Positions 52,366 to 60,152 of a DNA stretch of 60,152 bases are shown here, in pieces. The notes under the pieces were generated by a model that saw only the letters and a list, made by a program, of their open reading frames with translations, was not told where the DNA came from and searched no databases. The position numbers and the translations under genes were made by a program. Origin of the DNA: Parvularcula oceani. Lineage in GTDB: Bacteria; Pseudomonadota; Alphaproteobacteria; Caulobacterales; Parvularculaceae. The DNA lies in NCBI RefSeq assembly GCF_000733125.1, contig NZ_JPHU01000017.1:1-60152 (forward strand), in the 5' to 3' direction. Each line of letters starts with the position of its first letter. Within the stretch, counting starts at the first letter, position 1.

Positions 52366-52785
52366 CTAGTCAGTGAATTTCAATTCAAAAGAGAACTCGC
52401 CGGTGAAGGTATTCTTGATAGCATTGGTGACTTCGCAGTCGATACCATCCCAGCCGATATTGTCTTCAGCATCGGCTGTGAAAGACCAGGCGCCAGTGCT
52501 GGCATCTTGGTACTTGGAAAAATAGAGATCGCACTCCCTATATTCGAGGCGGCCAGCGGTGACCGTATCATATGCAGAAATGTGGTCGAGGTCGTCGGTA
52601 AGACCTGCATAAAGCGGGTCCTGTGGCGAGGGTGAAAAGTAGCCTGCGCCCCCATCGACCCGCTTGATCTCGAGGTCGACGGAACTGTCGTTCACGACCT
52701 TGATCTCAGTGAGTTGCGCTGATGCGGTTCCCATGAGGCCGATAGCAGTCGAGGCAAGAGCGCTAATGATCTTAGTCTTGTTCAC
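52366..52785 (-). CDS. Small secreted protein of unknown function
   Basis: 139 residues from a GTG at 52785 with AGAAGGGA upstream. Signal peptide MNKTKIISALASTAIGLMGTASAQ. The mature protein is acidic and beta-rich, with two cysteines (YRECDLY, GIDCEV) that could form a disulphide, and is rich in Asp and aromatic residues. No family recognised. Lower GC than the transfer genes. Its neighbours are transposon remnants. Confidence 0.75.
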   Translation of the reverse strand: MNKTKIISALASTAIGLMGTASAQLTEIKVVNDSSVDLEIKRVDGGAGYFSPSPQDPLYAGLTDDLDHISAYDTVTAGRLEYRECDLYFSKYQDASTGAWSFTADAEDNIGWDGIDCEVTNAIKNTFTGEFSFELKFTD

Positions 52786-53062
52786 GTGTAGTCCCTTCTA
52801 CGATTTGAGACAATCAACGGATGCGACGATGCAATCCAAGATTGCGGCCACGATTGAGAGGCCATGACAATACTCACTGGTGGAAAACTGCCCAGGCACA
52901 CGCTCGACGTGCTGCGACTGGAGCGCTCAGCCGAAGCATGAAGTCAAGACACGGAAGAAACTGAATTCTTGCTTCCATGCTCGCACGTCTAGCGTGCATC
53001 AGAATATTTCTCTCTGCAAGCTATAACGAGACTGTGAGAATAATTTTTCGCGGAGGGGCAGG
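52786..53062. other. AT-richer divergent control region
   Basis: About 280 bases between the leftward secreted-protein gene and rightward orphan genes. It is noticeably lower in GC and should contain promoters for both directions. I see no gene. A TATAACGAG at about 53021 is a possible -10 for the rightward genes. Confidence 0.4.
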
Positions 53063-53134
53063 ATGAGCAACTTCTTGGTGAACGGGTCCGAGGAAGTGCA
53101 TAAACCCGAGCTTAAGAACTGGTCATTAGTATGA
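53063..53134 (+). CDS. Possible leader peptide (23 residues)
   Basis: ATG at 53063 with a strong GCGGAGGGGCAGG box upstream, reading MSNFLVNGSEEVHKPELKNW and stopping 22 bases before the next start. The good ribosome site and spacing suggest it is translated. It may be a leader controlling the gene at 53157. No recognised motif. Confidence 0.4.
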   Translation: MSNFLVNGSEEVHKPELKNWSLV

Positions 53135-53156
53135 CACCGACATCTTGGAGGTGCTC

Positions 53157-53963
53157 ATGATTGGCCTGACGACCTCGTACTTCACGGCACCAACTCTCGG
53201 TGCCGCCGCCACAGCGCCTCAGGGAACTTCTGTCAAAGCCGTGCCCGCGGGCGGCTCTTCCTCGACAGAGCCGCCTGCCGTAATCCTCGACCTATCCGAA
53301 GAGTTCTTGGCGGAGGCGGCCAGGAGCACGAGCGGCGCTCGAGTCGACGCGCTGCTCGGGAGCGATCTCACCGCAATCACACGAAACCTCTTCGGCGATG
53401 TATCTCCTTACCGCGAGAACCTCGCGACCAAACTCGATGATCCCTCCGTGCCGCGGGAGGAGAAGATGGCTGCCTCCAAGGCCATGGTCGACCGCGAGCA
53501 GGCGGCGTGGGGGCATCTCAAGGGGTCGGCGCGCGTCAAGGCGCAGATCCAGTACCTCGACACGCTGTCGCCGGAGGAGATCAACTCTGACCGCTACCGG
53601 GGGCGCCGTGCGCTCCTGGTTGGCACCTATAATCAGATGATGGCGAACGAGGGGAGGCCGGCCGAGGACCTGACGCAGACGCAGAATGCACTCCTGGCGC
53701 TGTTCGAGGCTCTCGATGTGGCGGAACCGAATGCGGATGCTCTTCGTGAGGTGCATGCGCGGTTTGAGTCTCGTCTCGCCGCTTCGGAGGATCCGCGCAC
53801 GGATCCATTCCTCAAGGAGCTGGCCGAGACCGTACACCGGCGCATGGACAGCTTCATAGCAGCCATCGACGCAGCGAAAGCGGGCGACGCGGCCGCGCTG
53901 GCGCAGTTGCAAGACTTCGCTGGCGGCGCGGTGTCGGGCGACGCGGTCGCCTCCTCCACATGA
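53157..53963 (+). CDS. Orphan Ala-rich helical protein
   Basis: 268 residues. Start set by TTGGAGGTG directly upstream. The first 45 residues are Ala/Thr/Ser/Pro-rich without a standard signal. The rest is largely helical, with a charged centre (ATKLDDPSVPREEKMAASKAMVDREQAAW) and a C-terminal helix-rich part. No family recognised. Its stop overlaps the ATG of a 59-codon gene. The disordered start and helical body resemble secreted or injected proteins in outline only. Confidence 0.75.
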   Translation: MIGLTTSYFTAPTLGAAATAPQGTSVKAVPAGGSSSTEPPAVILDLSEEFLAEAARSTSGARVDALLGSDLTAITRNLFGDVSPYRENLATKLDDPSVPREEKMAASKAMVDREQAAWGHLKGSARVKAQIQYLDTLSPEEINSDRYRGRRALLVGTYNQMMANEGRPAEDLTQTQNALLALFEALDVAEPNADALREVHARFESRLAASEDPRTDPFLKELAETVHRRMDSFIAAIDAAKAGDAAALAQLQDFAGGAVSGDAVASST

Positions 53964-54139
53964 GCATAATCGGGGCAGGTAGCGTTGGCGACGATTGCAT
54001 AAGCTCACGCTGTGCATGTCCACATGGCGTAGGCCGTGCGGCCCCGAAGGTCATAAGATCAGCGCCAATCAACCGCGAGTTGGTGCTTCACCTGCGCGAT
54101 CTCGAGCGGCTGATGGACGACGTGGCCCTATGGGACTGA
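53960..54139 (+). CDS. Small protein (59 residues) coupled to the preceding gene
   Basis: ATG at 53960 overlaps the previous stop as ATGA. The product begins MSIIGAGSVGDDCISSRCAC and ends with a charged amphipathic helix, NRELVLHLRDLERLMDDVALWD. Three cysteines occur within six residues of one another. The overlap and the well-formed helix argue that it is real. A chaperone or regulator of the preceding gene is a guess from size and coupling. Confidence 0.55.
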   Translation: MSIIGAGSVGDDCISSRCACPHGVGRAAPKVIRSAPINRELVLHLRDLERLMDDVALWD

Positions 54140-54586
54140 CGTCCTGCAGTAGATCGTAGGGCGGCTCCGACGAGGAGAGGGGGCGCCATAAAGCGCAAGA
54201 GGCACCCGGCCCTGCAGATCGCCGTCGTGGTGAAGCAGGCGGAGATGGGGATGCCGGTAGCGGACCTGATCCGGCTTCTGCGTTTCGTGCCGATGCGGCT
54301 TATGCCCGCCGCGCCGCCGGCGAAAAGCGTCTCGGTGGAGGCTTTCCAGCTGCGCGGGGACCGCCGGCCTTTCCTTCCGATGGTTGCGGCCCTCACGAAC
54401 CGATCGTCCGGCGAGCATCTCCGGTGCTGCTGATCCTTCTCGTGCACCTCCGGCCTCGAGCCCAAACGCCGCGCCGACCCGCCAGCCTCGTCGGGCGCGG
54501 AAGAACGGCGGCGTCACCTTATCCTGTTCTTAAGAACGGGCGGACAGGATGGGCTGCGCGTTCCGCGCGGCGATGGAGAGGGGCCG
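54140..54586. other. Gap holding an IS3 remnant and a short palindrome
   Basis: Apart from the IS3-type remnant (54185-54280), it contains GTTCTTAAGAAC (54526-54537), a perfect 12-bp palindrome 50 bases before the next gene. Its CTTAAGAAC core recurs at 53111-53119 upstream of the gene at 53157. No gene seen. Confidence 0.45.
54185..54280 (+). pseudogene. IS3-type OrfA transposase remnant, right copy
   Basis: Reading rightward, IKRKRHPALQIAVVVKQAE and MGMPVADLIRLL repeat the left remnant at 52105-52217 with only a few base differences over about 80 bases, in opposite orientation. Downstream sequence no longer resembles a transposase. Confidence 0.7.
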
Positions 54587-55366
54587 ATGACATTTCCGAT
54601 CACGCCGGGCGCGATCGCGCTCGAGGCAACGCTCGGCCTTCTTCAGCGCGGCGGGTTCTCGAACCTCGCGCCATCCGCCTCCGTAAGCGAGCGGGGCCAG
54701 TCGCCAGCTGTCACCTATGGCGGTCGGCAGCCGGCCGAAGTGCCGGGCTACAGCCAGGCGACGGCGATCCAGTCGATCGCCCGGAATTGGGAGGCCGTTC
54801 GCCCTGGAGCGCTGACCGCGCAGTTCGGCCAGCCGAGTGGCGACGTCATGGCCTCCTTCCAGGATGCGCTCGGCAGGTCACAGGCCGCGGGCGTCTCGCA
54901 CGGCATCACGATCGATAGCATAGCTTTCGACGCCGGCAAGGCGGTCTATCTCGGTGACGACAACCTGAAGATCGTCACCGACCGGATGAACGAATACAAT
55001 CCGTCACCCACCGAGGCGAGAGCGCGGATCGGCGAGCTGATGCGGCGAGCGGCGATGCAACCGGACGCTCCCGAGCAGGTCCGGGCGGAGTACGAGGCCT
55101 TCATGAACGGAACGCTGAAGATGGTTCCGCTCGAGGAGCTGGGCATCGAGCGGAAGGTGACGGTCACCACCCACTTCAATGCTGACGGTGTCTATCTCGG
55201 CGGCGGCTCGCGCGTCGAAACCAAGGGCCTGCGGGAGTATCATCAGCAGCACATCGTCCGTCAGGAGGACGGCTCCCGCATCGATCCCGAGACCGGGCAG
55301 TGGACCAACTACATCGCGACGGGCGCCGTCGCCTATATCACCTTCCTCGACCGGCCGGCGGGCTGA
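54587..55366 (+). CDS. Orphan protein (259 residues)
   Basis: Start set by GGAGAGGGG upstream. No signal peptide or membrane segment. The first 65 residues are low in charge; then a region with ITIDSIAFDAGKAVYLGDDNLKIVTDRMNEY and a helical linker; then a beta part (RKVTVTTHFNADGVYLGGGSRVE) and WTNYIATGAVAYITFLDRP at the end. No family recognised. Next gene starts 78 bases on. Confidence 0.75.
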   Translation: MTFPITPGAIALEATLGLLQRGGFSNLAPSASVSERGQSPAVTYGGRQPAEVPGYSQATAIQSIARNWEAVRPGALTAQFGQPSGDVMASFQDALGRSQAAGVSHGITIDSIAFDAGKAVYLGDDNLKIVTDRMNEYNPSPTEARARIGELMRRAAMQPDAPEQVRAEYEAFMNGTLKMVPLEELGIERKVTVTTHFNADGVYLGGGSRVETKGLREYHQQHIVRQEDGSRIDPETGQWTNYIATGAVAYITFLDRPAG

Positions 55367-55444
55367 GCCGAGAGGCAGTGTGCACCTCGAGGGCCTTGCG
55401 GTGCTGGCGTCTTCTGCCCGCATATACCAGTGGAGGGGACGACG

Positions 55445-55861
55445 ATGATCACACTGCTAGCTTTCCTGCTGACAAGCCCCGTCTACAACGAGCTGCCGTC
55501 AACTTTCGGCGCCCTCGCCGAGCCCTGCTCCGCCTGGACCGAAGCGGTCGAGGCCGGGGACGCGAAGCGGCACGAATTCGAGCAGGCCGTCTTGGGCTTC
55601 CTGTCGGCGGGCGTGGCCATGGAGGGAGAGCCTCTGTCCGAGTTCGACTATTTCGTTCTCGAGCGGATCCACGGGCGGGACGTCGGGGAGGTGGTCGTCG
55701 ACCGCGCTCTGCAGCGGTGTCGGGAGTTGTCCGGCCAGCCAGTGGTCTACGAGGCGGCCTTCACCGCAAAAGCCATGTTGAGGGACGATCTTGGCTGGTG
55801 GCGGCAGCTCCCCCAAGAGGAGAGGGAAAGCTACTTTCCTGAGCGGTTGAGAGGGCAATGA
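55445..55861 (+). CDS. Small putative exported protein of unknown function
   Basis: 138 residues from the ATG at 55445, chosen for the GGAGGGGACGACG box. The N-terminus MITLLAFLLTSPVYN is hydrophobic and could be a short signal. The rest is acidic and helical with two cysteines. Probably co-transcribed with the orphan gene upstream. No family recognised. Confidence 0.7.
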   Translation: MITLLAFLLTSPVYNELPSTFGALAEPCSAWTEAVEAGDAKRHEFEQAVLGFLSAGVAMEGEPLSEFDYFVLERIHGRDVGEVVVDRALQRCRELSGQPVVYEAAFTAKAMLRDDLGWWRQLPQEERESYFPERLRGQ

Positions 55862-55982
55862 TTGCGGCGATGCCGGCCAGCCATCCGCCTGCCGCTCCCG
55901 TCGGCAGATTGGCACCCGCTTGACTTGACCGGGAGGAGCGTTGCACGCCACGAGCGCTCCACTGCCCTTGAGGAGGACATGC

Positions 55983-56162
55983 GTGGTTGAACAGCAGCGA
56001 AAGCCGGTCGGGATCGACCAGACGGAGACGATCCACCTGACGTCGGACATCGTCTCCGCCTTCGTGGCGAACAATGCGATCCCGGCCTCTGAGCTTCAGG
56101 ATCTTCTGCGCAGTACCTTCGCGACGCTGACTCATTCAGGTCTCGCAAGCGAACAAGTTTGA
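55983..56162 (+). CDS. Truncated MucR/Ros-type regulator
   Basis: 59 residues from a GTG at 55983 with GAGGAGG upstream. IHLTSDIVSAFVANNAIPASELQDLL matches the N-terminus of MucR/Ros regulators (LTADIVSAYVSNN..P...LP.LI). The C-terminal zinc-finger DNA-binding domain, normally another 80 or so residues, is absent. It keeps the oligomerisation part, so it may be either a decayed gene or a small dominant modulator. The good ribosome site argues that it is translated. Confidence 0.65.
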   Translation: MVEQQRKPVGIDQTETIHLTSDIVSAFVANNAIPASELQDLLRSTFATLTHSGLASEQV

Positions 56163-56340
56163 GCCGTTCGGATAAGCTGACCTGTGGGGGTAGAGGCCGG
56201 CCGTCAAAAATGCTTTTGGGGCTAGAAATGCATGATGATGCAGCCGAAGTCGGCGAAGACAGCTCAATAGAAAGCTTAGGGCATACCACATAGAATATAG
56301 GCTCAGAGACAAATTCTATCTCTGACCAGATTTGGCAGCA

Positions 56341-56985
56341 TCAGAGTTTCGCACCGTGGCGAACCCATCCTTCGTTCGTCAGAACCAGCTCGTCAGTATC
56401 TTCGGCGGGACCATCTGCCGCCACCCATATCCCTGGGAAAGCGGCTCTCACAGCGTCCCGCGACGCCCAATCCGCGACGTAGGATAGTTCGTAGGAGTAA
56501 GTCACGGAAGTGACCTTTGCGCCAACGGCGTCAGCTGGTTCCGTTGAACGCAGCACTGCCGTGACCTCCCGGTGACCGTAGCAGAACTGGCTCGCACCAC
56601 GCCGCCCTCGGCCGGCCAGCGCTTGCGGCGCGAGAGCTGCACGCCCCATTTCGGTCAGAACATATCGCCGCTCCGCTTCGGGCACGGTGTTACCCGTACG
56701 GAAGTCGGGGGTTTCGATGTCGACCGTCCGGACGGTTAGCAGGCCGGCCGATACCAGCGCGTCTAGCTTTGCGGTCTCACGGTTCTGACTAGCCTCAGCT
56801 TCCATCACCTTGAAGACGACTCCGTCGTCGTCCACCGGCCGTCCCACCCGCACGCATTCCGGGTTGTCAGCGTAGTAGGCGTTCAACGCGGCAGTGTACT
56901 GTGCCGTCTCGTCCCTCTCGCCCTCCGCACAGGCCGATAGGGCAGTGAGGGCAAGGACGAGAAGGCGGCTACGCATTCGGTTCAC
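56341..56985 (-). CDS. Putative lipoprotein of unknown function
   Basis: 214 residues. MNRMRSRLLVLALTALSAC is a lipoprotein signal with lipobox LSAC. The mature part contains LDALVSAGLLTVRTVDI and YVLTEMGRAAL, resembling a winged-helix arrangement, then SQFCYGHREVTAVL and TSVTYSYELSYVADW strands. No family recognised with confidence. Isolated between a MucR-like fragment and the DUF2285 gene. Confidence 0.78.
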   Translation of the reverse strand: MNRMRSRLLVLALTALSACAEGERDETAQYTAALNAYYADNPECVRVGRPVDDDGVVFKVMEAEASQNRETAKLDALVSAGLLTVRTVDIETPDFRTGNTVPEAERRYVLTEMGRAALAPQALAGRGRRGASQFCYGHREVTAVLRSTEPADAVGAKVTSVTYSYELSYVADWASRDAVRAAFPGIWVAADGPAEDTDELVLTNEGWVRHGAKL

Positions 56986-57048
56986 CTCGGTCTAACGCCC
57001 CGCTCACAGGGTAGCGGCGTCGATCAGCTGGCGACAAGATCATCTGAC

Positions 57049-57879
57049 TCACCGTCCGCGCAGGATGCGCCGGTAACCGCCATCTACTAGGTCACCCGCA
57101 TTCGAGATGAGTCGCCGCGTCCGCGCTCTCAGAGGTCCGTCGCGACCGTCCCACTCCGTAGCGACTTCCTGTTCGCCGTAGAAGGCTTCGGCGATCTCAC
57201 GGTCGGTCATGCCTTGCTGCTTGCCGTCGTAGGCCATGAGCATGCGTTGCCACTTCGCAGTCTGCTGCTCGGTCTGGTCTGCCGTCTTCTCGGACAGGAA
57301 GCCGTCGTAGAACTCCGTCAGCTGACCGAACGTCTTCAGCGTGATGGGCCAGTCCGCGCGATCCTGGACTTCAAGGACGAGGTTCACGTCCGGGTCCATG
57401 ACGAGCGGACCAGCGCAAGCGAACTGAATGGCGCGTAAACGCTCGGACAGGAGGACGTGCTGCGTCCGGTTCGGATCCATCAAGAGCCAGATGCGGCACG
57501 GCAGGTAATCGATGCGGATCGGCGACTTGATCTTCTCGTTGGGATCGGCGCGCGTCACGCGCATGCGAAGCACGGCTTCGTAGGTCTCCGGTAGCCAGAA
57601 TACGGGCGCGTCGTCGCCGCGAAGGCCTGGTTCGACGAAGGTGAGAAGACCGAAGGGGCGGGCGTGCTGGCTGACCTGCTGGAGGACGCGCACCGTCCGG
57701 TTTCCGGCCTTGCGCTCGGTGACGTGGTCATACGGGCTGCTGTGCTGAGCGTAGTGTCGCGCATAGTCTTCGGATCGCCGCAGGAACTCCCAGGCAATGA
57801 GCGACTTATGTAGACCGAGCACGTACTCGTAGGCCTCAGGATGCGCCGGTCCCGGCCCGAATCCCGACCGACCGATCAT
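57049..57879 (-). CDS. DUF2285-domain protein of mobile elements
   Basis: 276 residues. The N-terminal EAYEYVLGLHKSLIAWEFLRRSEDY is a DUF6499-type transcriptional-regulator-like domain. The C-terminal DUF2285 region has KWQRMLMAYDGKQQGMTDREIAEAFYGEQEV and RTRRLISNAGDLVDGGYRRIL, an HTH-like unit. Such proteins are regular members of alphaproteobacterial conjugative elements and are thought to bind DNA. Supports this cargo region being part of the same element. Confidence 0.88.
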   Translation of the reverse strand: MIGRSGFGPGPAHPEAYEYVLGLHKSLIAWEFLRRSEDYARHYAQHSSPYDHVTERKAGNRTVRVLQQVSQHARPFGLLTFVEPGLRGDDAPVFWLPETYEAVLRMRVTRADPNEKIKSPIRIDYLPCRIWLLMDPNRTQHVLLSERLRAIQFACAGPLVMDPDVNLVLEVQDRADWPITLKTFGQLTEFYDGFLSEKTADQTEQQTAKWQRMLMAYDGKQQGMTDREIAEAFYGEQEVATEWDGRDGPLRARTRRLISNAGDLVDGGYRRILRGR

Positions 57880-58124
57880 TGGAGCGTCCCATCAGTATGT
57901 TCGCTTAATGTTCTCATCGGATGACGAGGGTTAGAACGCTCGAGGGGGTGAGTCGAATCGTTCTTGCGCGTCGTGGAAAACTATCGAGGAGGATGAAGAA
58001 CAACGGCTTGCTGTCTGAGCGCCAGACCGCGCAGCGCGGCGCGGCAGGGGCTTCGATGGCCCGTGACGCGTCGATCGCGGCTTCGGACCGGCAGCTGTGG
58101 AAAGCGCTGCCGGTCTCGTTCGAG

Positions 58125-58349
58125 TCAGTGACTCCCAAGCAGGTCCATGAGGTCGATCTGCGCGCGCCCCACTTCGTCGAACAGGCCCACGTCGCACGCT
58201 TTCTGCCGGGCGTAGGGGTTCCATCGTGGCCGCATCGGCTCGGCCGCGCGGACGGCCAGCCGGTCGGCGAGGGTGATCGGGCGGACGCCGTCGACGAGCG
58301 TTTGCAGGCCGATCGCGGTCGCCTCCGCCTCGCGTTTGGGGCGGCTCAT
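58125..58349 (-). CDS. Small hypothetical protein, ardA operon
   Basis: 74 residues: ATAIGLQTLVDGVRPITLADRLAVRAAEPM, a basic WNPYARQKACDVGLF centre and DEVGRAQIDLMDLLG end. Four-base overlap with the gene before it. No named family recognised; composition is that of a small globular protein. Confidence 0.6.
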   Translation of the reverse strand: MSRPKREAEATAIGLQTLVDGVRPITLADRLAVRAAEPMRPRWNPYARQKACDVGLFDEVGRAQIDLMDLLGSH

Positions 58350-58603
58350 CGCTCATCCCCTTCGATCAGGCGGGTGATCGCCTCGTGCACGGCGACGTCC
58401 GCTAGGGCGAGCGCCCGGCGGGCGGCGAGGCTGCCCTTACCGCCGTTCGTTCGGACCCGGTGCGCCGCGAGCGCCATCGCCTCGTGCGCGGCGTGCCGGG
58501 CGCCCAACGCCCCGCACGCATAGGCGTCCGGCAGGGAAGGGGGGCCGAACGGCTCGGTCGCCCCGGTGCTGTGGGTCTGTGCGGTGTGCGTCTCGCTCAT
58601 CAT
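58346..58603 (-). CDS. Small hypothetical protein, ardA operon
   Basis: 85 residues from the ATG at 58603 with GAGGGGCAGG upstream; a GTG at 58615 is also open. A Thr/Ser-rich start is followed by an Ala-rich helical pair, GALGARHAAHEAMALAAH and LAARRALALADVAVHEAITRLI. No family recognised. Lies nine bases after ardA, so co-transcription is near certain. Confidence 0.6.
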   Translation of the reverse strand: MMSETHTAQTHSTGATEPFGPPSLPDAYACGALGARHAAHEAMALAAHRVRTNGGKGSLAARRALALADVAVHEAITRLIEGDER

Positions 58604-58611
58604 CCTGCCCC

Positions 58612-59163
58612 TCACCGTGCGGTCCAGAACACATGGACGGCGTCGAAGGACGTGCGGACCGTGAACACGTCACCGCCGAGCTCAAGATCTCGCCCCATGG
58701 CGTCGTACTCGACGTAGAGGCGGACGCTGTCGGGGATGGTGATGCCCGACTGCTCGGTGAGGTCCTCGGCGAAGTGACCGAGATCCGGCCACTCGCCCGC
58801 ATACTCCTCGAAGGCGGCTTCCGCCTCCTCGAGCCGTCCAGAGAAGTGCGCCAGCACCTCCGCTCCAAGCGGACCGTACTCGGCGATGAACGCGCCCTTC
58901 GCTGCGACCTGCGCCAGCCCCTCGTACTCGTCCGGCCCCCACGAGCCGAACCCTTCGTGATCGTGGATCGCGAACTCTTCCGCTCCTGCCGTCGGGCTGT
59001 CGGCGAGCATCGCCGCGACCGCCTCGCGCAAGGTGCCCTCGTCGGTGGCGTCCGCCCATACCCCGTGCAGGATGCCGGCGTTGTAGCTCGCGAGGCAGGC
59101 CAGGTAGGCCCGCGGGGTAGGGATAGACTGCTGCTCTTCTCGTTCCGTCGTCGTGCTCGTCAC
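58612..59163 (-). CDS. ardA: Antirestriction protein ArdA
   Basis: 183 residues from a GTG at 59163 (GAGGAGAGAAG upstream). PRAYLACLASYNAGILHGVWADA, EEFAIHDHEGFG and LYVEYDAMGRDLELGGDVF are clear ArdA signatures. ArdA is an acidic DNA mimic that blocks type I restriction enzymes and protects incoming DNA during conjugation. The acidic composition here fits. A longer upstream frame to 59424 is unsupported. First gene of a three-gene operon. Confidence 0.93.
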   Translation of the reverse strand: MTSTTTEREEQQSIPTPRAYLACLASYNAGILHGVWADATDEGTLREAVAAMLADSPTAGAEEFAIHDHEGFGSWGPDEYEGLAQVAAKGAFIAEYGPLGAEVLAHFSGRLEEAEAAFEEYAGEWPDLGHFAEDLTEQSGITIPDSVRLYVEYDAMGRDLELGGDVFTVRTSFDAVHVFWTAR

Positions 59164-59978
59164 CGTCTTCTCTCCTCGATGATCGGGGCAGGGAGTGATG
59201 GCCCCGTCATCACCCCTGCCTCTCCGGCGAGGAGCGGGCGGGGGTGCCAAGCGAAGCCTGACGACGTGGCGCGGACGGCCGAGCGGCAGCGGCGCGCGGG
59301 AGGCGAGGCACCGATCAGGGGCCGAAGGCGAGCGCAGAGCGACGCCCCGCGAGCCGTCACGGGTCGTCTTCGTTTCGCTTGCGGGGGGAGGGCAGCGGCC
59401 ACCCCCCACCGCCCGGCAGGGCACGAAGCGCGCGGCGATCAGGACCGGATGGCGGCGAGTCCGTCATACGGTCCCGACGCTCCGAATGCGGGACGCCTCC
59501 GCCGGACGGCGTGGTGCGGCGGCCCGCTTTCTACGGCGCGGCTGGGACCGACAGTTCGAGCGGCGCGCTATCCGCGCAGCCCGCCCGCGACAGGGACGGA
59601 CGCCCGCAGGGCCGAGACCGCCCGCGGGCTCGGTTCACGACGGCCCGGTGCCCAAACGGGCAGTCGCCTCGACAGCCTATCTCCGAAAGCGGTAATTATC
59701 TCGTCGAAGCTCTCATTCGCCGCCGAACAAGCGGCTGAAGCCGATGATCCGAGCATTTATACGAGCAAGGTAGGCGTGAATGACTCACAGAGCTGGCCAT
59801 CGGGGGAATGGCTGACGTCCTCATGTTTTAGTCGTAGCCCGACCTGCTGTCTCTCGCGCCAGGAGCGACTGGTTCCGTTGGAGGTCTTGGTGGTCCGCTG
59901 TGCGTTTGCGGAGAACGTTTGCTGGAGCTGTGGGGCGATCTGGAACATGGTTCTGGCAAAGAACGATGAGGGGACTTA
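59164..59978. other. Stretch without a recognised gene
   Basis: The left part (59164-59690) is extremely GC-rich and contains the ardA promoter. The right part (59690-59978) is lower in GC and leads to the start of the last gene. Long plus-strand frames across it are antisense to ardA or simply GC-driven. I recognise no product in either strand. Confidence 0.45.
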
Positions 59979-60152
59979 GTGCCTGATACTGTACGCTCGG
60001 GCGTTGGTCCCAGTCGGGCTGGCGATCAATTCCACTATGTCTGGGCGGCGCGCCGCGCGTTGAAGTTGTTGCAACCGACCACGCGCCTAGAGGTAATTTT
60101 CGTCGAGGCAGTATCCCCGGCTGATACTAAACCGGATTCAGGCGAGGATGTT
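59979..60152 (+). CDS. N-terminus of a probable anti-phage defence protein (partial)
   Basis: 58 codons from a GTG at 59979, overlapping a TAG (TAGTG), with GAGGGG upstream; open at the window edge. MPDTVRSGVGPSRAGDQFHYVWAARRAL, then LEVIFVEAVSP, resembles the start of large NTPase proteins with an N-terminal dsDNA-nuclease-like domain of the DUF4297/Cap4 kind (pattern GD.FQY.WA...L). The likeness is from memory, so the family is tentative. It lies beside ardA, as defence genes on mobile elements often do. Confidence 0.55.
   Translation, partial: MPDTVRSGVGPSRAGDQFHYVWAARRALKLLQPTTRLEVIFVEAVSPADTKPDSGEDV

Noticed and set aside
59757-59948. Minus-strand 63-residue frame
   Set aside because: No ribosome site, no recognised family.
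58579-59979. Plus-strand 466-codon frame over ardA and the right-hand gap
   Set aside because: Antisense to ardA over its first part, GC-driven afterwards, no start signal.
1-60152. tRNA, rRNA and CRISPR arrays
   Set aside because: I looked for cloverleaf-like repeats, conserved rRNA segments and regularly spaced repeats and saw none; a covariance-model scan would be decisive for tRNAs.

Overview
The window is high-GC DNA, most likely from an alphaproteobacterium. The evidence is a MucR/Ros-type N-terminus, a trb/traG conjugation set of the kind carrying DUF2274, DUF2840, DUF3363-relaxase and DUF2285 genes, and a compact type II secretion operon. No rRNA, tRNA or CRISPR was recognised, so the assignment rests on gene families only.

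Region 1 (1-18100) is a surface/secretion block. On the minus strand are a giant secreted YD/RHS-repeat protein with a transglutaminase-like domain (cut by the window start) and a Calx-beta repeat protein. Diverging from them is a tightly overlapping type II secretion operon, gspE-F-G-H-I-J-L-M-(C-like)-D-K, led by a small secreted protein. No prepilin peptidase gene is present here. A membrane protein of unknown function (18097-19011) converges on gspK.

Region 2 (19000-28850) is mixed accessory DNA. It holds a divergent pair (an 881-residue orphan and a DUF2235/Tle1-like hydrolase), an endonuclease/exonuclease/phosphatase-family protein, decayed dcm and vsr remnants, a DUF3892 protein behind a 28-bp palindrome, a membrane protein, two tiny hydrophilic proteins and a large membrane protein, separated by a strong hairpin.

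Region 3 (28846-48416, essentially all minus strand) is the conjugation module of an integrative/conjugative element or plasmid. From right to left in transcription order it reads: PD-(D/E)XK-like protein, HTH protein, DUF2840, traF peptidase, an inverted-repeat-rich candidate oriT, DUF3363 relaxase, a secreted zinc metallopeptidase (cargo), traG, CopG-like regulator, trbB-C-D-E-J-L-F-G-I, DUF2274, two small proteins (one DUF2513). It ends at a tyrosine-recombinase scar whose catalytic core is deleted.

Region 4 (48438-60152) is cargo. It has a RAMA-like/DUF4258 gene pair with an operator-like repeat, an IS66 element with an in-frame amber codon in its transposase, two inverted IS3-type remnants bracketing orphan genes, a run of unrecognised plus-strand genes including very short ones, a truncated MucR-like protein, a lipoprotein, a DUF2285 protein, an ardA anti-restriction operon, and the first 58 codons of a gene resembling large anti-phage defence proteins.
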